A DNA stretch of 64,000 nt from Actinomycetales bacterium Actino_02 (GTDB lineage Bacteria > Actinomycetota > Actinomycetes > Propionibacteriales > Propionibacteriaceae). Below are positions 56,053 through 64,000 of this stretch, piece by piece (the stretch's first letter is position 1; each line of letters begins with the position of its first letter). The translations under genes and the position numbers were made by a program. The stretch lies in contig LUYM01000016.1 of assembly GCA_001603275.1 (NCBI GenBank), positions 62,001-126,000 on the forward strand. Direction: 5' to 3'. The notes under the pieces were generated by a model that was not told the origin of the DNA, searched no databases, and saw only the letters and a list, made by a program, of their open reading frames with translations.

Positions 56053-57300
56053 ATGGACGCGTCCAACGCTGTGCAATTCGGCGTCCTGCTCCGGCAAGCA
56101 CGAAAGCGCAAGGGGTGGTCCCAGGCGGAGCTGGCCGGCGACAAGTACACCGGCAGCTACATCTCCCACTTGGAGAGCGGGCGCCGGGCGGCGACCCCCG
56201 AAGTCATCGAGTTCCTCTGTCGCCAGTTGGGGGTGCCGCCCGAGGAGTGGGGGCTGACCGCCGGCGGGCAGGTGCCGCAGCCGCCGAGCAGCGCCATGGA
56301 GGATCTGCTGCTCGCTGAGCGCGCCTGGTCCGAGCGGGACTGGGTCGGAGCGATCAAGTACGCCACCCGCGCCATTGAGATCGCCGAGCGCACCCATGAC
56401 CAGGGGCGGCACTGGGAGGCGCTGTATGTCCTTGCCCAGGCCAACTTCGCATCCGGCAATTTCGCCGAGGCCGCTGAGTTGGCCGAGCAGTTGGCCGAGC
56501 ATGAGACCGGCAGCCGGCTGCCGGTCGCGCGAGCTCAGGCGCTGAGCTTGGCCTCGTTCGCACACCGCTCTGCCGACCGGTTGGGCTGGGCGGTCGCATT
56601 CGCGGCCCGCGCCGTTGAGGCGGCCAACGCTGCGCCTCCGGTCGTCCTCTCCGATGCGCTCATGGCGCTGGTCAGCGCCATGACTGAGGCAGGTCATTCA
56701 CTCACGGAGAGCCGTCCGTACCTAGATCGGCTGGAGGCTGTCGAGCCGGAGTTGTCCTCCGATCACGCCAAGGGCATGGTCGAGTGGACCCTCGGTGCCG
56801 TAGCCATTGCCTCAGGTGAGCCGGAGGCGGGGGTGCCGCACTTCGAGAAGGCACTCTCCCTCGTCGACTCGCGACGCGATGTGCGGCTGTGGCTGCGCCT
56901 GCAGCGGACGTTCGCCGAGGCGAAGGTGGACGCCGGGATCCTCGACGGAGTGCCGGAGATGCTGCAGAGCGCGTCTGTGGGACTGAGTCTGGTCGGTAAC
57001 AAGCACGACCTCGCGGAGCTGCGGCAGGCGGAGGCGAAGCTGGCGCTGGCCACCGGCGACCCGCAGCGGGCGGCCGAGTTGATGGAGTCTGTCCTGGCAG
57101 ACCCGGCTCTTGGTGCGCCTGATGTCTCGCATGGCTCGACCCGCCTGGTTCTGGCTCACGCCTACGCAGCGTTGGATCGAGTTGGACAAGCCAGGGAGCA
57201 GTTTGCGCAGGCTGCCATCGCTCTGGAGAACGAGGGCCGCCTGCGGACCGCGCTCCGGGCCTGGCGTCAGGCATCCGAGCTGAAGGAAGTTCTTGACTAG
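56053..57300 (+). CDS. XRE-family transcriptional regulator with TPR-like sensor region (RRNPP-like)
   Basis: 415 residues from ATG 56053, GGAGG 4 nt upstream. Residues 8-65 form a helix-turn-helix of the XRE type: FGVLLRQARKRKGWSQAELAG, YTGSYISHLESGRRAATPEVIEFLCRQLG. From about residue 80 to the end the protein is all-helical with TPR-like pairs, for example AERAWSERDWVGAIKYATRAIEIAE, YVLAQANFASGNFAEAAELAEQL, TLGAVAIASGEPEAGVPHFEKAL and LAHAYAALDRVGQAREQFAQAAIALE. XRE plus TPR is the architecture of peptide-sensing RRNPP regulators (PlcR, Rgg/ComR, PrgX), though some TPR-XRE proteins sense other things. The divergent small secreted peptide makes peptide sensing plausible. The gene ends inside a second copy of the operator-like half-sites. 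Confidence 0.82.
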   Translation: MDASNAVQFGVLLRQARKRKGWSQAELAGDKYTGSYISHLESGRRAATPEVIEFLCRQLGVPPEEWGLTAGGQVPQPPSSAMEDLLLAERAWSERDWVGAIKYATRAIEIAERTHDQGRHWEALYVLAQANFASGNFAEAAELAEQLAEHETGSRLPVARAQALSLASFAHRSADRLGWAVAFAARAVEAANAAPPVVLSDALMALVSAMTEAGHSLTESRPYLDRLEAVEPELSSDHAKGMVEWTLGAVAIASGEPEAGVPHFEKALSLVDSRRDVRLWLRLQRTFAEAKVDAGILDGVPEMLQSASVGLSLVGNKHDLAELRQAEAKLALATGDPQRAAELMESVLADPALGAPDVSHGSTRLVLAHAYAALDRVGQAREQFAQAAIALENEGRLRTALRAWRQASELKEVLD

Positions 57301-57321
57301 CTGTTGACAAACCCTGTCAAG
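57292..57321. promoter_or_regulatory. Second operator-like site at the 3' end of the regulator gene
   Basis: CTTGAC (57292-57297) and GTCAAG (57316-57321) form outer arms; TTGACA (57304-57309) and TGTCAA (57315-57320) form inner arms. The 10-mer TTGACTAGCT (57294-57303... spanning the TAG stop) is identical to 55996-56005 in the upstream site. TTGACA could also be a -35 box for transcription toward rpoB, but the best -10 (CAGACT) is weak. Confidence 0.55.
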
Positions 57322-57372
57322 TCTTGCCAGACTTACTCCTGTCGACGCGCCCCCTAAGCGTCGGACGAGAGA

Positions 57373-57449
57373 ACACCACAGGCCGGTGCCTTGTTTCATA
57401 CCGCGGCTACCCCTCCCGCGAGTTGGCAAGAGCGCCGGCCTTGTGGTGT
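57373..57449 (+). terminator. Long hairpin between regulator and rpoB
   Basis: ACACCACAGGCCGG (57373-57386) pairs with CCGGCC-TTGTGGTGT (57435-57449) with one bulge; the loop is about 48 nt. No T-run follows. It may end the regulator transcript or fold in the rpoB leader. Confidence 0.45.
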
Positions 57450-57645
57450 CCGGGGGAGTACGCTGATCAGCGAGTTGAGCAGGGCTAGCGCGACGCCATC
57501 GGTGGCGCGGCAGCCCGGTTGCCATTGACTACCGTTTTCGGTAAGCTATCGCTTTGCTCATTGCCATCAACGACCCGTGCACTTGACTCGGGCCGTTCTG
57601 CGTGCAACGAAACCGGTTGTCCCGGCTTTGTGGAAGGACCTCACC
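57450..57645 (+). promoter_or_regulatory. rpoB upstream region with candidate promoter
   Basis: Between the hairpin and rpoB I see one promoter-like pair, TTGACT (57525-57530) and TATCGC (57547-57552) with a 16-bp spacer. No short reading frame with a ribosome site is apparent on either strand in the whole 345-bp gap. GGAAGGA (57632-57638) is the rpoB ribosome site. Confidence 0.45.
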
Positions 57646-60600
57646 TTGGCCGCCTCGCGCACTGCGTCGAAGAACACCAATGTTGTCTCAGCCAGCGGCA
57701 GGATCTCATTTGCGAAGATCCACGAACCGTTGGAGGTGCCCAATCTGCTGGATCTCCAGGTCGAGTCTTTCGACTGGCTGATCGGCAACGAAACCTGGGC
57801 CAACCGAGTGGCCGCCGCCAAGGCAGCAGGCCGCACGGACGTCAACACCAAGTCCGGCTTGGAGGAGATCTTCGAGGAGATCTCTCCGATCGAGGACTTG
57901 TCCCAGACGATGTCGTTGTCGTTCCGCGACAACCGCTTCGACGAGCCGAAGCACACCGTCGAGGAGTGCAAGGACCAGGACTTCACCTACGCCGCCCCGC
58001 TGTTCGTGACCGCAGAGTTCATGAACAACGACACCGGCGAGATCAAGAGCCAGACGGTCTTCATGGGCGACTTCCCGCTGATGACCGACAAGGGCACCTT
58101 CATCATCAACGGCACCGAGCGGGTGGTTGTCTCCCAGCTCGTCCGTTCGCCGGGCGTCTACTTCGAGCAGACCCCGGACAAGACGTCCGATAAGGACATC
58201 TTCACCTGCAAGATCATCCCGAGCCGCGGCGCCTGGCTGGAGTTCGAGATCGACAAGCGGGACATGGTCGGCGTCCGTGTTGATCGCAAGCGCAAGCAGA
58301 ACGTCACCGTGCTGCTGAAGGCGCTGGGCTGGACCAACGAGCAGATCCTTGCCGAGTTCGGCGAGTTCGAGTCGATGCGGCTGACCCTGGAGAAGGATCA
58401 CACGCAGAACACCGACGAGGCGCTGCTGGACATCTACCGCAAGCTGCGTCCGGGTGAACCGCCGACGCGTGAGGCTGCCCAGCAGATGCTGGAGAACTAC
58501 TACTTCAACCCGAAGCGGTACGACCTGGCCAAGGTGGGTCGCTACAAGATCAACAAGAAGCTGGGCACCGGACTGCCGTTCGACACCCAGGTGCTGACCA
58601 TCGACGACATCGTCGCCGCGATCCGCTACATCGTGTCCCTGCACGAGGGTCGCACCGAGATGGGCGATATGCCGGTCGAGACCGATGACATCGATCACTT
58701 CGGCAACCGTCGCCTGCGCACCGTGGGTGAGCTGATTCAGAACCAGCTGCGGATCGGCCTCGGCCGGCTCGAGCGCACCGTCCGTGACCGGATGACCACT
58801 CAGGACATCGAGGCAATCACGCCGCAGACCCTGATCAACATCCGTCCGGTCTCGGCTGCGCTGAAGGAGTTCTTCGGAACCTCCCAGCTCTCCCAGTTCA
58901 TGGACCAGACCAACCCGGTGGCTGGCCTGACCCACAAGCGGCGCCTGTCCGCGCTCGGTCCGGGCGGTCTGTCCCGCGATCGCGCCGGCATGGAGGTCCG
59001 CGACGTCCACCCGTCCCACTACGGCCGGATGTGCCCGATCGAGACTCCGGAAGGTCCGAACATCGGCCTGATCGGCTCGTTGGCATCCTTCGCCCGGGTG
59101 AACGCGTTCGGCTTCATTGAGACGCCGTACCGCAAGGTCGTCGATGGGATCGTCACCGATCAGATCGACTACCTCACCGCTGACGAAGAGGATCGCTACA
59201 TCATCGCCCAGGCCAACGCCAAGGTGGCCGGCGACGGCAGCTTCATGGAGGATCGGGTCCTGGTCCGCGAGCGCCACGGTGAGGCGGACGAGGTTGTGCC
59301 CAGCGAGGTGCAGTACATGGACGTCTCGCCGCGCCAGATGGTGTCGGTCGCGACGGCCCTGATCCCGTTCCTCGAGCATGACGACGCATCGCGAGCCCTG
59401 ATGGGCGCCAACATGCAGCGTCAGGCAGTGCCGCTGATCCGTAACGAGGCGCCGTTCGTCGGCACCGGTATGGAGTACCGCGGTGCAGTCGACGCCGGCG
59501 ACGTCACCGTTGCGGCCAAGCCCGGTGTGGTCACCGGTGTCACCGCGGACGTGATCGACATCACCAACGACGACGGCACCTACTCCAGCTACCGGCTGGC
59601 CAAGTTCCGTCGTTCGAACCAGGCGACCTGCATCAACCAGCGTCCGCTGGTCAGTGTCGGCGCCCGGGTCGAGTCCGGTAGCCCGCTGGCCGATGGTGCC
59701 TGCACCGACGGTGGCGAGATGGCGCTGGGCCGCAACCTGCTGGTGGCGTTCATGCCCTGGGAAGGCCACAACTACGAGGACGCGATCATCCTGAGCCAGC
59801 GCTTGGTCCAGGACGACGTGCTGACCAGCATCCACATCGAGGAGCACGAGATCGATGCCCGCGACACCAAGCTTGGTGCCGAGGAGATCACTCGGGACAT
59901 CCCCAACATCGGTGAGGACATGCTGGCCAACCTCGACGAGCGCGGCATCATCCGCATCGGCGCCGAGGTCGGCACCGGCGACATCCTGGTTGGCAAGGTC
60001 ACCCCGAAGGGCGAGACCGAGCTGACCCCGGAGGAGCGGCTGCTGCGGGCGATCTTCGGTGAGAAGGCCCGCGAAGTCCGCGACACCTCGATGAAGGTGC
60101 CGCACGGCGAGACCGGAACCGTGATCGGGGTGCGCGTCTTCGATCGTGAGAACGACGACGAGCTCCCGCCGGGGGTCAACCAGATGGTCCGCGTCTACGT
60201 GGCCCAGAAGCGGAAGATCTCCAACGGCGACAAGCTGGCCGGACGCCACGGCAACAAGGGCGTCATCTCGAAGATCCTGCCGGTCGAGGACATGCCGTTC
60301 CTGGAGGACGGGACCCCGGTCGACATCGTGCTGAACCCGCTGGGTGTGCCGTCCCGAATGAACGTCGGGCAGGTGCTGGAGACCCACCTTGGTTGGGTTG
60401 CCAAGACCGGTTGGGACATCGCGGGCGTCGACGAGCCCTGGGCCGAGCGGCTGCGCTCGGTGGGCCTGGAGAAGGTGCCTGGCGAGTCTCGCCTGGCCAC
60501 CCCGGTGTTCGACGGTGCCAACGAGGAAGAGATCGCCGGACTGCTGGAGCATGGTCTGCCGCAGCGTGACGGGATGAAGCTGGTCAACTCCGACGGCAAG

Positions 60601-61119
60601 GCCCGACTGTTCGACGGACGTTCCGGCGAGCAGTACCCGGAGCCGGTCGGTGTCGGCTACATCTACATGCTGAAGCTGCACCACCTGGTCGACGACAAGA
60701 TCCACGCCCGTTCCACTGGCCCCTACTCGATGATCACTCAGCAGCCGCTGGGTGGTAAGGCGCAGTTCGGTGGCCAGCGTTTCGGTGAGATGGAGGTGTG
60801 GGCCCTGGAGGCCTATGGCGCCGCCTGGGCTCTGCAGGAACTGCTCACCATCAAGTCCGACGACGTCCCCGGCCGCGTGAAGGTCTATGAGGCGATCGTC
60901 AAGGGCGAGAACATCCCTGAACCGGGTATCCCCGAGTCGTTCAAGGTGCTGGTGAAGGAGATGAAGTCGCTGTGCCTGAATGTCGAGGTGCTGTCCAGCG
61001 ACGGAACAGTGGTGGAGCTTCGCGACTCGGAGGATGACTACCGAGCCAGCGAAGAGTTCGGGATTGATCTTTCCCGGCGCCCCGGTGCTGACTCCTTCCG
61101 CTCCGTCGACGAAGTCTGA
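57646..61119 (+). CDS. rpoB: DNA-directed RNA polymerase subunit beta
   Basis: 1157 residues from TTG 57646. GGAAGGA lies 7 nt upstream, and the protein then begins [19 protein letters not shown] followed by [16 protein letters not shown], the usual actinobacterial N-terminus; a GTG 69 bp upstream is less likely. The rifampicin region is at residues 411-435 ([32 protein letters not shown]). Also visible: [56 protein letters not shown] and the C-terminal [25 protein letters not shown] (in parts [19 protein letters not shown]). It lies upstream of rpoC with a 77-bp gap. Confidence 0.97.
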   Translation: MAASRTASKNTNVVSASGRISFAKIHEPLEVPNLLDLQVESFDWLIGNETWANRVAAAKAAGRTDVNTKSGLEEIFEEISPIEDLSQTMSLSFRDNRFDEPKHTVEECKDQDFTYAAPLFVTAEFMNNDTGEIKSQTVFMGDFPLMTDKGTFIINGTERVVVSQLVRSPGVYFEQTPDKTSDKDIFTCKIIPSRGAWLEFEIDKRDMVGVRVDRKRKQNVTVLLKALGWTNEQILAEFGEFESMRLTLEKDHTQNTDEALLDIYRKLRPGEPPTREAAQQMLENYYFNPKRYDLAKVGRYKINKKLGTGLPFDTQVLTIDDIVAAIRYIVSLHEGRTEMGDMPVETDDIDHFGNRRLRTVGELIQNQLRIGLGRLERTVRDRMTTQDIEAITPQTLINIRPVSAALKEFFGTSQLSQFMDQTNPVAGLTHKRRLSALGPGGLSRDRAGMEVRDVHPSHYGRMCPIETPEGPNIGLIGSLASFARVNAFGFIETPYRKVVDGIVTDQIDYLTADEEDRYIIAQANAKVAGDGSFMEDRVLVRERHGEADEVVPSEVQYMDVSPRQMVSVATALIPFLEHDDASRALMGANMQRQAVPLIRNEAPFVGTGMEYRGAVDAGDVTVAAKPGVVTGVTADVIDITNDDGTYSSYRLAKFRRSNQATCINQRPLVSVGARVESGSPLADGACTDGGEMALGRNLLVAFMPWEGHNYEDAIILSQRLVQDDVLTSIHIEEHEIDARDTKLGAEEITRDIPNIGEDMLANLDERGIIRIGAEVGTGDILVGKVTPKGETELTPEERLLRAIFGEKAREVRDTSMKVPHGETGTVIGVRVFDRENDDELPPGVNQMVRVYVAQKRKISNGDKLAGRHGNKGVISKILPVEDMPFLEDGTPVDIVLNPLGVPSRMNVGQVLETHLGWVAKTGWDIAGVDEPWAERLRSVGLEKVPGESRLATPVFDGANEEEIAGLLEHGLPQRDGMKLVNSDGKARLFDGRSGEQYPEPVGVGYIYMLKLHHLVDDKIHARSTGPYSMITQQPLGGKAQFGGQRFGEMEVWALEAYGAAWALQELLTIKSDDVPGRVKVYEAIVKGENIPEPGIPESFKVLVKEMKSLCLNVEVLSSDGTVVELRDSEDDYRASEEFGIDLSRRPGADSFRSVDEV

Positions 61120-61163
61120 GTCCCACTCAGTCCCAACACAACTCGAGACTCACCCAAGTTGGT

Positions 61164-61181
61164 CCCACGCTCAGGCGTGGG
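61164..61181 (+). other. Short hairpin in the rpoB-rpoC gap
   Basis: CCCACGC (61164-61170), loop TCAG, GCGTGGG (61175-61181). It ends 15 nt before the rpoC start and has no T-run, so it is more likely to affect mRNA processing or rpoC translation than to terminate. Confidence 0.5.
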
Positions 61182-61196
61182 GGAAAGCGAAGCAAC

Positions 61197-64000
61197 GTGC
61201 TGGACGTGAACTTCTACGACGAGCTGCGGATCGGGCTGGCTACGGCCGACCAGATCCGGGAGTGGTCGCACGGCGAGGTCAAGAAGCCCGAGACGATCAA
61301 CTACCGGACCCTGAAGCCTGAGCGTGACGGCCTGTTCTGCGAGAAGATCTTCGGCCCGACCCGGGACTGGGAGTGCTACTGCGGCAAGTACAAGCGGGTG
61401 CGCTTCAAGGGCATCATCTGCGAGCGCTGTGGCGTCGAGGTCACTCGCTCGAACGTCCGCCGCGAGCGGATGGGCCACATCGAGCTGGCTGCCCCGGTCA
61501 CCCACATCTGGTACTTCAAGGGCGTGCCGAGTCGACTCGGCTACCTGCTGGATGTTGCGCCGAAGGACCTGGAGAAGGTCATCTACTTCGCCGCGTACAT
61601 GATCACCGCGGTCGACGAGGAGGCTCGTCACCGCGACCTGCCCTCCCTGGAGGCCAAGGTCGAGGTGGAGCGCAAGCAGCTGGAGGCGCGTCGCGATGCC
61701 GACGTGGAGGCTCGCCTGCACAAGCTCGAAGAGGACCTGGCTCAGCTCGAGAACGAGGGTGCCAAGGCCGATCTGAAGAAGCGCGTCCGCGAGGGCGGCG
61801 AGCGTGAGGTCAAGCAGCTGCGCGACCGTGCGCAGCGTGAGCTGGATCGCCTGGACGCGGTGTGGAGCCGGTTCAAGGGCCTGAAGGTGCAAGACCTTGA
61901 GGGCGACGAGATCCTCTACCGAGAGATGAAGGCTCGCTTCGGCAAGTACTTCGAGGGCTACATGGGTGCCGAGGCGATCAAGAAGCGCCTGGGTACCTTC
62001 GACCTGGCCGCCGAGTCCGAGTTGCTCCGTGAGATCATCCAGACCGGTAAGGGCCAGCGCAAGACCCGTGCCCTGAAGCGTCTCAAGGTGGTCTCGGCGT
62101 TCCTGAACACCACCAACAGCCCGCTGGGCATGGTCCTGGACGCTGTCCCGGTGATTCCTCCGGATCTGCGCCCCATGGTGCAGCTCGACGGTGGACGCTT
62201 TGCGACCTCCGACCTGAACGACCTCTACCGTCGCGTGATCAACCGCAACAACCGCCTCAAGCGGCTGCTGGATCTGGGCGCGCCGGAGATCATCGTCAAC
62301 AACGAGAAGCGGATGCTGCAGGAGGCCGTCGACTCGCTGTTCGACAACGGCCGCCGTGGGCGTCCGGTGACCGGCCCGGGCAACCGTCCGCTGAAGTCGA
62401 TCTCCGACATGCTCAAGGGCAAGCAGGGCCGGTTCCGTCAGAACCTGCTCGGCAAGCGCGTCGACTACTCCGGCCGTTCGGTCATCGTGGTCGGCCCGCA
62501 GCTGAAGCTGCACCAGTGCGGTCTGCCGAAGAACATGGCTCTGGAGCTGTTCAAGCCGTTCGTGATGAAGCGGCTGGACGACCTGAACCTGGCCCAGAAC
62601 ATCAAGAGCGCCAAGCGGATGGTCGAGCGCCAGCGTCCGGTCGTGTGGGATGTCCTCGAGGAGGTCATTGCCGAGCACCCAGTGCTGCTGAACCGTGCAC
62701 CAACCCTGCACCGCCTCGGCATCCAGGCGTTCGAGCCGCAGCTGATCGAGGGCAAGGCCATCCAGCTTCACCCGCTGGTCTGCACCGCCTTCAACGCTGA
62801 CTTCGACGGTGACCAGATGGCAGTCCACCTGCCGCTGAGCGCCGAGGCCCAGGCTGAGGCCCGGATCCTGATGCTGTCCACCAACAACATCCTGAAGCCG
62901 GCTGACGGTCGCCCGGTGACTCTGCCCACCCAGGACATGATCATCGGCCACTACTTCCTGACCAGCGAGCGAGAGGGGCTGCCCGGTGCGGGCCGCGCGT
63001 TCTCGTCGGTGTCTGAGGCTTACATGGCCTTCGACAAGAAGGAACTGGCGATCGGCTCGCCGTGCCGGATCCGGCTGACCGGGATCGTCCCGCCGGCCGG
63101 CGAGGAGCTGCGCGCCGACGGTTCGATCATCCTGAACACCACGCTGGGTCGCGCCCTGTTCAACGAGGCGCTGCCGGCCGACTACCCGTACGTGAACGTC
63201 GAGGTCGGCAAGAAGAAGCTGGGTCAGATCGTCAACGACCTGGCCGAGCGCTACCCGAAGGTCGAGGTCGCAGTGACCCTGGACCGGCTGAAGGCGCTGG
63301 GCTTCAAGTGGGCTACCCGTTCGGGTGTCACGGTGTCGATCGGTGACGTCCAGGTTCCGCCGAACAAGCCGGAGATCCTGGCGTCCTACGACACTCGCGC
63401 AGCGAAGATCACCAAGCAGTACGAGCGAGGCAAGGTCACCGAGGAAGAGCGGCACCAAGAGCTGGTTCAGCTGTGGAACGACGCCACGGCCGAGCTGACT
63501 GCCGCGATGGAGGCCAACTTCACCAAGGACAACCCGATCGTGATGATGGTGCACTCGGGCGCTCGAGGGAACATGACCCAGATGCGCCAGATCGCCGCCA
63601 TGCGAGGCCTGGTGGCCAACCCGAAGGGCGAGATCATCGCCCGCCCGATCAAGTCGAACTTCCGTGAGGGCCTGTCGGTCCTGGAGTACTTCATCTCCAC
63701 CCACGGTGGTCGAAAGGGTCAGGCCGACACCGCTCTGCGAACCGCAGACTCCGGTTACCTGACCCGTCGTCTGGTCGACGTCTCGCAGGATGTCATCATC
63801 CGCGAGGAGGACTGCCAGACCGAGCGCGGCCTCACCAAGGTGATCGCCGCCGAGGGCAAGGGTGGCAAGCTGGCTCCGGCTCGTAATGTCGAGACCGCGG
63901 TCTACGCTCGGACGTTGGCTTCCGATGTGGTCACTGAGGACGGCAAGGTCCTGCTCGAGGCCGGTGTCGACCTCGGCGATGTGAACATCAAGAAGCTGCT
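61197..64000 (+). CDS. rpoC: DNA-directed RNA polymerase subunit beta' (partial, runs off right edge)
   Basis: 934 codons visible from GTG 61197 ([20 protein letters not shown], the standard actinobacterial start). The N-terminal zinc site is CYCGKYKR...[28 protein letters not shown] and the catalytic NADFDGDQM (residues 533-541, three Asp for Mg2+) are intact. A Glu/Lys/Arg-rich coiled insertion near residues 140-220 is the actinobacterial form. The C-terminal third is outside the window. Confidence 0.97.
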   Translation, partial: MLDVNFYDELRIGLATADQIREWSHGEVKKPETINYRTLKPERDGLFCEKIFGPTRDWECYCGKYKRVRFKGIICERCGVEVTRSNVRRERMGHIELAAPVTHIWYFKGVPSRLGYLLDVAPKDLEKVIYFAAYMITAVDEEARHRDLPSLEAKVEVERKQLEARRDADVEARLHKLEEDLAQLENEGAKADLKKRVREGGEREVKQLRDRAQRELDRLDAVWSRFKGLKVQDLEGDEILYREMKARFGKYFEGYMGAEAIKKRLGTFDLAAESELLREIIQTGKGQRKTRALKRLKVVSAFLNTTNSPLGMVLDAVPVIPPDLRPMVQLDGGRFATSDLNDLYRRVINRNNRLKRLLDLGAPEIIVNNEKRMLQEAVDSLFDNGRRGRPVTGPGNRPLKSISDMLKGKQGRFRQNLLGKRVDYSGRSVIVVGPQLKLHQCGLPKNMALELFKPFVMKRLDDLNLAQNIKSAKRMVERQRPVVWDVLEEVIAEHPVLLNRAPTLHRLGIQAFEPQLIEGKAIQLHPLVCTAFNADFDGDQMAVHLPLSAEAQAEARILMLSTNNILKPADGRPVTLPTQDMIIGHYFLTSEREGLPGAGRAFSSVSEAYMAFDKKELAIGSPCRIRLTGIVPPAGEELRADGSIILNTTLGRALFNEALPADYPYVNVEVGKKKLGQIVNDLAERYPKVEVAVTLDRLKALGFKWATRSGVTVSIGDVQVPPNKPEILASYDTRAAKITKQYERGKVTEEERHQELVQLWNDATAELTAAMEANFTKDNPIVMMVHSGARGNMTQMRQIAAMRGLVANPKGEIIARPIKSNFREGLSVLEYFISTHGGRKGQADTALRTADSGYLTRRLVDVSQDVIIREEDCQTERGLTKVIAAEGKGGKLAPARNVETAVYARTLASDVVTEDGKVLLEAGVDLGDVNIKKL

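Noticed and set aside
57301-57576. A second small secreted peptide near the 3' copy of the operator
   Set aside because: No ATG, and no GTG frame longer than a few codons with a ribosome site, on the plus strand. The minus-strand frame from 57398 reads straight through the regulator gene as a shadow.
57706-60705. 999-codon open frame on the minus strand across rpoB
   Set aside because: It is the antisense shadow of rpoB. GC-rich codon usage removes stops from this frame; the translation is low-complexity (His/Gln/Arg/Val-rich) with no recognisable domain.
61038-63704. 888-codon open frame on the minus strand across rpoC
   Set aside because: Same effect as over rpoB; rpoC on the plus strand is unmistakable.

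Overview
The window is high-GC bacterial chromosome with tightly packed genes, TGATG/ATGA overlaps and frequent GTG/TTG starts. Gene order and content point to an actinobacterium: tRNA-Thr, tRNA-Met, rpmG, hadA/hadB-type MaoC genes, murB, tRNA-Trp, secE-nusG-rplKA, rplJL, rpoBC, together with a MenJ-like menaquinone reductase, an MptB-like mannosyltransferase and a gamma-alpha fused KorA. A member of the Propionibacteriales is my best guess; that is inference, as no 16S gene is present. I see no prophage, insertion sequence or CRISPR array.

Layout: (a) 1-8.3 kb: start of a secreted lytic-transglycosylase-like gene, then menE-menA-menC-menD, a TauE/SafE permease, and on the minus strand a RecB-like nuclease joined to menG. 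(b) 8.3-12.6 kb: a strongly structured intergenic segment, an ABC ATPase with a large membrane partner, a CPBP-type membrane protein and a TetR regulator. (c) 12.6-16.5 kb: a small GH13 glycosidase, menF and menJ. (d) 16.5-31.9 kb: a complete 14-gene nuoA-N operon. (e) 31.9-48.6 kb: polyprenyl diphosphate synthase, amidase, NhaA, M13 peptidase, a serine-hydrolase-like protein without its catalytic pair, KorAB, MptB, a hydroxyisobutyryl-CoA-hydrolase-like protein, XthA, a D-serine-dehydratase-like PLP protein, YajQ, tRNA-Tyr, FumC and an alkyltransferase-like protein. (f) 48.7-64 kb: translation and transcription genes ending inside rpoC.

Functionally, regions a, c, d and e make a respiratory block: chorismate to isochorismate (MenF), then MenD, MenC and MenE, prenylation (MenA, with the polyprenyl tail probably from the synthase after nuoN), methylation (MenG), side-chain reduction (MenJ), and complex I reducing menaquinone. 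menB and a DHNA-CoA thioesterase are not in the window.

The most unusual item lies between rplL and rpoB. An XRE-type DNA-binding protein with a TPR-like C-terminal region (56053-57300) is transcribed divergently from an unlabelled 52-residue gene (55790-55948, minus strand) that encodes a signal-peptide-bearing, Gly-rich peptide. A perfect 8-bp dyad covers the -35 box of the peptide gene, and related half-sites recur at the 3' end of the regulator gene. This has the architecture of an RRNPP-like peptide-sensing pair; the function is inferred from architecture only.
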